Source of the DNA: Paramecium octaurelia
Lineage: Eukaryota > Ciliophora > Oligohymenophorea > Peniculida > Parameciidae
NCBI GenBank assembly: GCA_905182995.1
Contig: CAJJDP010000143.1
Location: 142,372 to 206,371 of the forward strand
Direction: 5' to 3'
DNA length: 64,000 bases
Part shown: positions 56,329-64,000 of the stretch, in pieces
Position numbering within the stretch: position 1 is the stretch's first letter
Layout of the letters: every line of letters begins with the position of its first letter
The notes under the pieces: model-generated
Seen by the model: only the letters and a program-made list of their open reading frames with translations
What the model was told of the DNA's origin: nothing
Databases searched by the model: none
Position numbers and translations under genes: made by a program

Positions 56329-59074
56329 TCAGATACTGAGACGATTAAAAGTTTCAATTAACTTCTCCTTCGTGGCAGGCTTAATCAAAACACTATTAAA
56401 TCCTTCATTAATGCTTTTCTATTGGTCTTTTATACTACAGAAACCAGTAACTGCAACCACCGGAATGGTTCTGCTGAGATGGATCTCATTTTCTATTTGT
56501 CGAATTCTTTACACAGTTTCCCATCCACTCATCATAGGCATATTGATATCCATCAAGATGCAATTGTACCCTATACAATTCTATTGACTGCACCTCTTGA
56601 GCAATTGGGTTTGCACTTTTTCAATGGCCTGCTTCCCATTGAAAGCAAAGTCTGTATCAAATCCCAATTGCTTGACCATGTGTATAAGAACATCCACATT
56701 GAACTCCTCGTCATCAACAATCAAGACGATTTTGCAATTGCATGAATTTATCATTGTATCTAATTACAATTCTGATTAACCCTACTTCTCAGTGATCTGA
56801 AGATTATTACATTTATTATAGTTCATCACACGAACCTATTACGTACTTTGAGCATCCACAAGAGGAATTGTGTGATTGTTTGACCTTTAGAGGAAGTTGG
56901 TGTTCAGATTCGATTCTTCATTGTATTTCAATAGAAAATTGAAGCATGTTCCTTCATCTTTTTTTGAATCGACAGAAATATAGTATTGATTTTTCGGAGC
57001 CATCAACTTTATAATTTGTTTGCTCACAGACAATCCCAAACCTATGCCAACTGAATGCTTAGAAACCTTTTCATCCTCGTCAGTTAAATGTAACTACTCT
57101 AATTAAAAGGAATACCTTTTTTCTTAAGATGCTCAACTCACCCTCCGTCATACCGATGCCAGTGTCATTCACCTAAACTTCTAGCAAATTGGTTTCCTGT
57201 AAATTAGCTGAGTGTACATCGATTCCTTCCATTGACTCAATGTATTCCTACTTTTAAACAATGATGGTGATTCCTCCTTTGTAAGTGAAACGAATAGAAT
57301 TCCCAATCAAATTCAAGAGCACTTAACACAAACGTTGTCTATCTCCACTAATTATGTAAGAGGTTTCGGGTAATTCCACATGGATTGCTAAGGATTTTCT
57401 TTCGATCTGATTTCTAAACAAATCCACACACTCTAAAATCACTGTATTGATATCAAATTTATCCGATTTCAATTGGAAACTGTCTTCTAGAATGTCTCTG
57501 TAATCAAAGAAATCATATATCTTATAGAGTTGCAATTTTGTGTAACTCAAAGCCTGTTCCAATTGCAGATGACAGGACTCTTTATTTAGCAATCTGTCCT
57601 AGCTTTGTTTGATGAATCCGAAGACTGCATTAAGATTGGTGAGCAATTCATGAGAAATAGATCTCAAGAGGTTCTTTTTGATTGATTCTAATTTTTTTAG
57701 TTTTGCTCTTAATAAGATTTGATTGACTTCATGAATGAAATATATTTACAACTCATCGTCGTTATCAAAGATTCTACAATTTTCTAATACGTTAATTAAG
57801 AATTTCATTTTGTGGACATAAACGGGTTTTGTCTTATTGACCAAATTCAATTCCTGATCCAGTAGAGATTGCTTGTGGCCAGAACTCCGATTTTCCTTAC
57901 TATTCAATAAGAAATCAGCGGATACTTTTCGACTCGGAGTCATATAGTTACTTTGTTTAGATTGTTTATTTGGAACGTTGGATTTCTTACGACTACTCTT
58001 CTTACCTGCTGATAACAAGTGGAATTGGGGAGGGTTGTTGACTTCGATTTTCATAGTGACATCAGAAGTGAAGGTTTTTTTGATGATGGATTCATCATCA
58101 GGATTTTTGAATGATTGGAAAAACCTCTAAAATTGAACATGATTTTTGGGTCGATCTGTTGGTATTTCAAAAGAGAAGGCTTTAGAATATTAGATTGAAT
58201 TCTTATCTTTGCTGTAAGTAACATTCTTAATTTTGTATTGATCATCGAAGTATAAATCGTCATCATCAAAATCAAATTAAACAAACTTTTGATTGTTATT
58301 TAATTCATCTAATTACAAATTTTACAAAAAAGTTAATTAATTTTTAGTAGAGTTGTTAGTTGCTGTTTTTTCTGGAGATTAATCAGTATCAGATTGATTT
58401 GTATTCTCTAATTTATATGCTAAATTGTCAAATACTTTGTTGGAGTAGAGTAACCAATTCTTATCCTTATGGGCTATACACATAGCTTAGGGTGTGGAGT
58501 CGATGATCAAAAATAATGCTTATAAATTGAGGAAGTGCTGCATTTGCTGGAGTTCTTTCCGTACGATTTGCATGAACAGCAGAGTGACAGTCAGGTAGAG
58601 TCCTTCAAAGGAGGATAGATCTAAAAGCAAGATAGTTTGAATGAAAAAGATTAGTATGGCGATCACTTTCCATAAGATGGTTGAATACATGCTTTGGAAG
58701 ATGACGCAAATGGTGGTGTAAAACATGAGGTAACTTTCATTGTAGGCGAAGTAGCAAAGCAGGCAAAAGCATTCCTGTTATATTAAGGGGACTAGCTACA
58801 AAAAATAGGACTCTTTGTAAATGATTTTGGGAAGACATAAAAGTAGGATTGAATGAACTAAAATCTGAACTCCAAAAATGACCCACAGTAGTTAGTTATT
58901 GGCGATGATCAATAATTTAATGATGATAAATATTATCTACATTATTATTAATGGCCTGAATGAAAGATCCGCCCACTAAGTGTAGTTGTGCCATTTCCAT
59001 GACTAATATGATTGGTTTTCAAAGGTCTTCAGATATTTAAGTAGGGTCTTTTAAAGACTTTGACATTTGAGCAT
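56329..59074 (-). CDS. Hybrid histidine kinase 3 with C-terminal receiver, 907 aa
   Basis: One 22-nt intron between the G1 and G2 boxes gives 908 codons. The N-terminal 200 residues contain four to five hydrophobic helices, then a long acidic and Ser-rich linker. Kinase core: H box ISHELLTNLNAVF (the usual Pro is Asn), N box LLNLIGNSIRFT, G1 NDTGIGMTEGEL, G2 VGIGLGLSVSKQ. Receiver: NSCNCKIVLIVDDEEFN, ILMDINMPMMSG, VAVTGF and LIKPATK. It is only distantly related to the other two kinases of the window, yet shares the C-x-C just before the receiver. It starts 115 bp from the divergent coiled-coil gene. Confidence 0.9.
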
Positions 59075-59189
59075 AGCTTAATTAAATAAAATATATATAA
59101 TAGTTTATATAATGATGAGATGTAATAATATTTTTAAATTAATTTAATCTCTCACTTGTTTTTTAGAATACTCAACCTTATAACAAAAA

Positions 59190-60061
59190 ATGAAAGAAGA
59201 AGAAAACTAAATTATCAAACAAGTAAAATAACTCATCAGCCATTTAGGAGGAACAATAATTGTACATTCAACCGTACCCGATTCCAGTGCACTACACTTC
59301 CATTCCCAACGAGATCAAGCACTTCCACTCCACACTCTAAGTCTTGGCAGAAGAGAATCATCATCTGCGCAAATTACTCAGCCTCAACCAACAACACTAA
59401 TTAATCAGTTTGACCAGAGAATAACTCCACGAGGAAGTCTATAAAATGATCGATTTCCTCATGAAACATCTCAACTACCTAACCAAAGAATAGATCTTTG
59501 CTTATTAAAAGACTTTTCGTTTTTGGACTTAAAAAAAGGCACTAAAATCAATCTTCTTTTAGATTTTCACAAGATACTTGCAAGTACGCATCTAGCATCA
59601 TCTATCAATAGGTTGTGAAGACAAGGGAAGAAATGATAAAGTTTATTATTCGTAAAAGTATGAAGCAACAAAGATAAACTCAGAGTAAGGAACAAATAAA
59701 GGAGAAAAAAGTAATCAAGAAAATGAATAATGCATTCGTCAAGCAATTATTCCAAAATACTTCCTATTAGTAAGATTACTCAAACTTTCTAAGTATTAAT
59801 ATAACATCCGATTTCATTAGATCAATATCTGCAATTGGCATTGAATGAGAATTAATAGAAGATTAGAAAATATGTAGTTTTCATTATGGAAATGATAGTA
59901 TCCGATCAAATTAATGTACATATCCATTAGTTAACCTCTCCTAGCAAGTCTTGAATTACAAGAGATTCCCTTGGCTCAACGACTGGATTAATCAATCGGT
60001 TCAAATAGCCTAAGAATTACAAAATCCTTAGAATTAGGAGTCGAAAAAAAGAAAAATTTGA
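59190..60061 (+). CDS. Unknown coiled-coil protein, about 270 aa
   Basis: Start MKEEENQIIKQ, a 25-nt intron, then IQPYPIPVHYTSIPNE and a Leu/Gln/His-rich helix. A 29-nt intron near 59920-59950 joins SDQIN to QVLNYKRFPWLNDWINQ, ending in NQESKKRKI, a possible nuclear signal. One more intron of 3n+2 length is needed around 59700-59740 that I could not place; the sequence before and after it is protein-like. No family recognised. Confidence 0.6.
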
Positions 60062-60128
60062 CTACTACTACCCTACCAAATGATAAAATTATAATTTTGT
60101 ATTAGTTTAAAATGGTTTTTAAAATTAA

Positions 60129-61446
60129 TCATTTAATAAGTTGAATGCACACAGGACTATCATATTGGCACTGGATCTGGGCTAGTTGATAGAACATGGC
60201 AGCAACTGTCCAAGAAGGTGAAATGTGGTTGATCTCATCAGGACTATACAGTAATTGATCCTTGCCAATTCCATAACCATATGAGAGCAACTCATCGACG
60301 TAGATACTTGAGAAGTAATCCGTGGTGATGTAGGGATTGCTAATGTATTCAGGTATTTGTTCGATGTCCGACCAAACCAAAGATGTGAAATCAACAACCT
60401 TGTTGGAATACTGAGTGAGAGTGTAATTTTCAAATCCGAACAAACTCACCATACTCTAAATTCCACTGATGCCATAAATGATGTCACCATCAATTTTAGG
60501 CTAGTATTGCCCATTAATCCCACAATTGGAGTGTTGGCAATTCTCTGGCTCATTATTAAGATACTGTCTTATGAGTCTCCTGCATTCCTAGTAATTGCCT
60601 TACCCGATAACCTTGAATCTGGCATCGTGCTCATACACGTTCTCGTACCCACTAAAATAGCAAGGAGTAGTGATAGTAAATGTGTCATTGTCCTAAAACT
60701 ATTTGTGCACTTGAATTAATGCTTGATCCATTCCATAAAGCAAATAACTACTACTGAATATTTCATATTCATTCAAGTTAGGTATAATTAGATCCATCAC
60801 TCCGTCCTCAATTTTCCCCTTGGGTTTGAAAGAAATCTACGTAGAAGCCCCCCCCAAATCAATAGTTGTGACCTACTCTTAATCTGACATGGTCTGGAGA
60901 AGGTAATTAAGTGATAGCCACATGTAAGCACCCTATCTTTTATTGACATTTATATACTTCTTCTTATCCAGTAATCACTCTCGCCCATTATTCACTTAAG
61001 AAAAGCAATCCAGATTTGAGGAAGACTCGTTGGACTTCCTTCATAATCTAAGTTTGTTGTTGGAGTGGCAAGAGTCTCATACCTGCAGTGGCACCTAACA
61101 TTATTGGAGTGTAGGCTCTCATGGATTTGGGGATGTTGATGAGTGCAAAATCAATTAATGGCTACAGATAGGCAGGTATTTCATTGAGTTTAGTAGCAAA
61201 GGATGATATTCCTGGCTTCACCTTCTTCTCTATGGATTTCTCAGTGAGGGAAACGTAGGGCATGGTTTGAGTCTCTCTGCAATTCCACGAATACACGTAG
61301 ACTCTTGTGCCGGAACTGCCAGCATCGAACATTACTCCATAGCAGGTCGATGCTTAAATGTTCCAAAGATTGGGTATTGTTCCCTTGGCTCTGAATCTTA
61401 AATTATTGGCGATGGCAACTCCCAGCAACAATAATATTTATATCAT
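60129..61446 (-). CDS. Apyrase / ecto-NTPDase (GDA1-CD39 family), 430 aa
   Basis: One 25-nt intron gives 431 codons. The start MIQILLLLGVAIANN is a signal peptide. Apyrase conserved regions: ACR1 MFDAGSSGTRVYVYSW, ACR2 LGATAGMRLL, ACR3 region EQWARVITGQEEGAYMWLSL, ACR4 TTIDLGGASTQISF; a Cys/His-rich middle and a conserved FYFS-like end follow. No C-terminal membrane helix is present, so it looks secreted or lumenal. These enzymes hydrolyse nucleoside tri- and diphosphates in the Golgi/ER lumen or outside the cell. An upstream in-frame ATG at 61671 exists but would bury the signal peptide and overlap the divergent gene. Confidence 0.92.
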
Positions 61447-61455
61447 AATAAATAA

Positions 61456-62866
61456 ATGGATCAAAAGGAAGACGATTAATTCATGCAATTGCCTAGACTC
61501 AAGAGTGATGACCTCTAATTGTAGTTTCAAGACACCCACAACATAAGTGATGACCAGCAATCCCAATTGGTTCAATCTACGATCCAATTTACTCAGAAAC
61601 CCCGGGTTATTCAGAGTGTGATCACTGGCTAATATCAAGCCCAAGATGATGATTCCTTTGATTATGCGCAATTTATGACCAAATCCTATACGCAGTAATC
61701 AGACTAAAAATAATAACAACTCGAGGATTATCTCCTCTTATAGAAAATTGCTAATTCTACTTTCGAACAAAACCCACAACCATATGAGGATGAATTTGTA
61801 AAGCAAATTAGTGGAGCATTGGTTCAATTTTGTATTTCCTCTCCTGCAACCAGGAAATTGTTTGCAAATCAAGAGAAAGTCAAATCCAGAAATACACTAG
61901 CTTTGAATGCAAACAAGATCTGGTTGGAAAATCAATCAGAGTGCTTTCATTGCATGTTTGACACAAAAACATTGAGAATCCTAATTTAATGCGAATCTAC
62001 TAAAATCCCCAGAGTTGAATTATTGAGTTAATTTCATTGCAACGATTTGAGTGAGTTTGTTCGCATCTTCTGTAAATTGCCAGAAGTAAGGGATGCCATG
62101 TTGAGTTCGTATAGTTTAAAGGAGACTTCCTAGCCAGACAAATACGGCATCAACTCTGGATATTCGGAAGTAGTCACTGCATTGACTGATTACATGAAAT
62201 CAATCGAAATCAATGGTCTCCCCAGTAATGCACTAATCGACGACATTGTGGAGAGATATCTCACCAGATTAATCTATGAAAAACTATATCCCAAAGAACC
62301 AACTGCCAGAGACATCGAATTGAATATACGGTTCAAAACTCTGGAATGGATTACTGACGAACATCTGAGTATCAAAATCAAATCCAAAATCGATCAACAA
62401 TTTGAATGTGCTGCTTAAAGTAATATGTGCCATCTTAAATTTAGTGATCAATCAAATTGACACGAAGAAGAACTCAGTTGATAAATTGGATTGCATCTTA
62501 AAGGCCACTCAACTCATTACCGATACCATCTCCTAGGTCAATTAAGAGGCAGCCTCGGCAGATGCTGTGTTCCCAGCCTTCATCAGAGTGCTGATCCTGG
62601 CCTAATCAACCAGATTATAAAGCAATATCAAGTAATTTATAATGAGATTCAGTTTCATAGAACTATTCATCAATAAATCGAGGATGATGAGTCATGCCGG
62701 GTATTGTTTCACTCAATTAAAGTCAGCCATCGTGTGGATTGAAAATGTAAATTATGAACAATTGAAAATGGATCCAAATCAATTCAACAGACTGCAACAA
62801 GAAAAAAACGTGAAGTATGGAATGTGCAAACGAAGAGATAGAAAGAAAAGAATTCTTTTATTTTGA
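61456..62866 (+). CDS. VPS9-domain Rab5-family GEF, 454 aa
   Basis: Introns of 25 and 21 nt give exactly 455 codons. The N-terminal 110 residues are Gln/Asp-rich and disordered. Residues 230-320 form helices preceding the domain (DIVERYLTRLIYEKLYP). The VPS9 core, residues 355-430, shows SADAVFPAFIRVLILAQSTR, SNINFIELFINKSRM and GYCFTQLKSAIVWIENV, matching the D-x-x-x-P...N-x2-I/F-I...G-Y-x2-x-x-L core of Rabex-5 and Vps9 (the usual Asp-Glu pair before the Pro is weakly conserved). VPS9 proteins load GTP on Rab5/Rab21 at early endosomes. Its start lies only 9 bp from that of the divergent apyrase gene. Confidence 0.85.
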
Positions 62867-62885
62867 TTATATTATTAAAATTAAA

Positions 62886-63269
62886 ATGGGAAGCATTTGT
62901 AAACAATAAGCTCAACAATCAATTGAAATTCAAAATGAAGTCAGACTCTCCAAGGGCTCCGAGAAAAAGGACCTAATCAAAAGGAACACTGAGACTTCCG
63001 GAGGAACTTTATAGTATAATCAAAACAGCACCAAGCAATTCTCTGTCAGAAAAGACCCTCTGGCTAGTTACATGAATGAAAGTTTGAGTGATTCTGACTC
63101 GGATTCTGAGCAAAGCAAACCAAATCAATAAGTTTTCACCAACTTCGTTACTTTTTAAGCACTCCCTTCCTAAAAATAAATGATACCCAAATTTGAAGTC
63201 CTTAAAGATTAGTTCAAAAATGAAATGCTCTAACAAATGAGTTTGCAGCAACAGAGAAAACAATTTTGA
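62886..63269 (+). CDS. Small dually acylated protein, 127 aa
   Basis: Intronless, 128 codons, beginning 20 bp after the stop of the VPS9 gene. MGSICKQQ gives Gly2 for myristoylation and Cys5 for palmitoylation, the usual dual signal for plasma-membrane or ciliary-membrane attachment. The rest is disordered: a Ser-Asp alternation (SLSDSDSDSEQSK) that looks like a CK2 target, and a Gln-rich C-terminal helix. No family recognised. Confidence 0.75.
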
Positions 63270-63415
63270 ATGATTTATCGTCATATCTTACTTAATATAA
63301 TCCATCTAATTAATTATTTTGTATTCATTTATAAATCACTAAACCAGAATAAAAAAACCAACAACATTTCGACTAATCCCAAACAATCGTTCTTAATATT
63401 ATATAATTCATTATC

Positions 63416-64000
63416 TCACAGGAACTCCACATATCCCTACGTGTGGATTGGAACTGAAGATTAATTCAAGTGAGAAATCCATCTAATTGTTTCCATCTCG
63501 CTCTCCACATAACAAGCACTCATCTTCTGAGCAAGATTCTTCGCCTACTCATGATTCCTATTTGAATTTGCTATGTTAAACAGAACCAAATTTATCTCCT
63601 CCCTTTAAGTGTGTCTCTGTATCTTCTCCAATAAATCCTCATCCACGCAAGTTGAGAACTCAGAGAACACACAAACAAACTTTGCACCATCCCCATACAC
63701 TCTTATGATACCCGTTGAATTGTAATAGATTTCTACGATTGCTTCATATCATTCCCACCTTGCTTAGCGTATTGATTCAACCTATACTCTAATAGACTGT
63801 AAAGACTTTCCAGGACTTTACATTCGCCTCCCTTCATAATTTAGAATCTCTCAAATTACTTCAACAAGAATTTCCTATACTTGATAGATTGTTAGGCTGA
63901 TAGCATCTCATACAATGTGTCATTAAAAATGTATAAGCCTACTTCTTTCAAATTTATCAACTTTTACAGTATATAAGCGCATATGGAATGTGATACTTAG
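63416..64000 (-). CDS. Unknown protein, 5' end beyond the window
   Basis: A 26-nt intron (GTGGGA...CGTAG) restores one frame from the window edge to TGA 63416-63418. The visible 180 residues are a mixed alpha/beta sequence: IKYRKFLLKQFERFQIMKGG, EIYYNSTGIIRVYGDGAKFV, VFSEFSTCVDEDLLEKIQRH, VLFNIANSNRNHEQAKNL, ending GYVEFL. It contains neither signal peptide nor membrane helix in this part. No family is recognised. It converges with the small acylated protein. Confidence 0.6.

Noticed and set aside
1..64000. CRISPR arrays, insertion sequences, bacterial operons
   Set aside because: The sequence is eukaryotic; the only long repeats are the contig overlaps.

Overview
The window is protein-coding chromosome of a ciliate, most likely the macronuclear genome of a Paramecium species. 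Three things point there. First, TAA and TAG read as glutamine and only TGA ends genes; in the casein kinase a TAA falls where the family has LPWQ, and in Mago nashi a TAA falls in the invariant GRQELEI. Second, genes carry many introns of only about 20-35 nt, mostly GTA...TAG. Third, the DNA is very AT-rich and packed, with converging genes often only 20-30 bp apart. All gene models were rebuilt by hand with TGA as the only stop; start codons and some exon joints are inferences.

The scaffold holds five contigs joined by single N bases at 19677, 23347, 26785 and 38349. At each N the sequence steps back and repeats exactly (1395, 2686, 1477 and 1410 bp), so overlapping contigs were abutted without being merged. 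The contig at 23348-26784 is wholly redundant. About 57 kb is unique, and several apparent tandem or truncated genes at 18.3-28.3 kb and 36.9-39.8 kb are copies of one locus.

Layout. 1-12.2 kb: an unknown C-terminus, a SNF1/MARK-like kinase with a frameshift, a membrane-anchored aspartyl protease relative lacking its second catalytic Asp, a BAH-PHD reader, and several unknown coiled-coil or Gln-rich proteins. 13-25 kb: two members (A and B) of a large secreted W-G-I-R-D-F family and a myristoylated unknown. 28-33.5 kb: HMG-box protein, casein kinase 1, Mago nashi, a PRKRIP1-like splicing protein, a membrane protein, tRNA-Val, and a candidate C/D snoRNA at 31.1 kb. 33.9-36.1 kb: third W-G-I-R-D-F member (C). 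36.2-44.2 kb: a CBM20 starch-binding protein, a Ser/Lys-rich unknown, a STE20-type pseudokinase, an ANP32-like LRR protein, a coiled-coil protein and mitochondrial bL12. 44.2-59.1 kb: three hybrid histidine kinases, two convergent membrane RING-H2 proteins with EGF-like lumenal parts, a CAAX Ras-like and a Rab GTPase. 59-64 kb: a coiled-coil protein, an ecto-apyrase, a VPS9-domain Rab GEF, a small acylated protein and a partial unknown.

There is no operon logic. The second half is rich in membrane traffic and signalling genes (Rab, Ras-like, VPS9, RING, two-component kinases), and the first half in surface or secreted proteins and nuclear factors. No CRISPR array, transposon or telomere repeat was seen.
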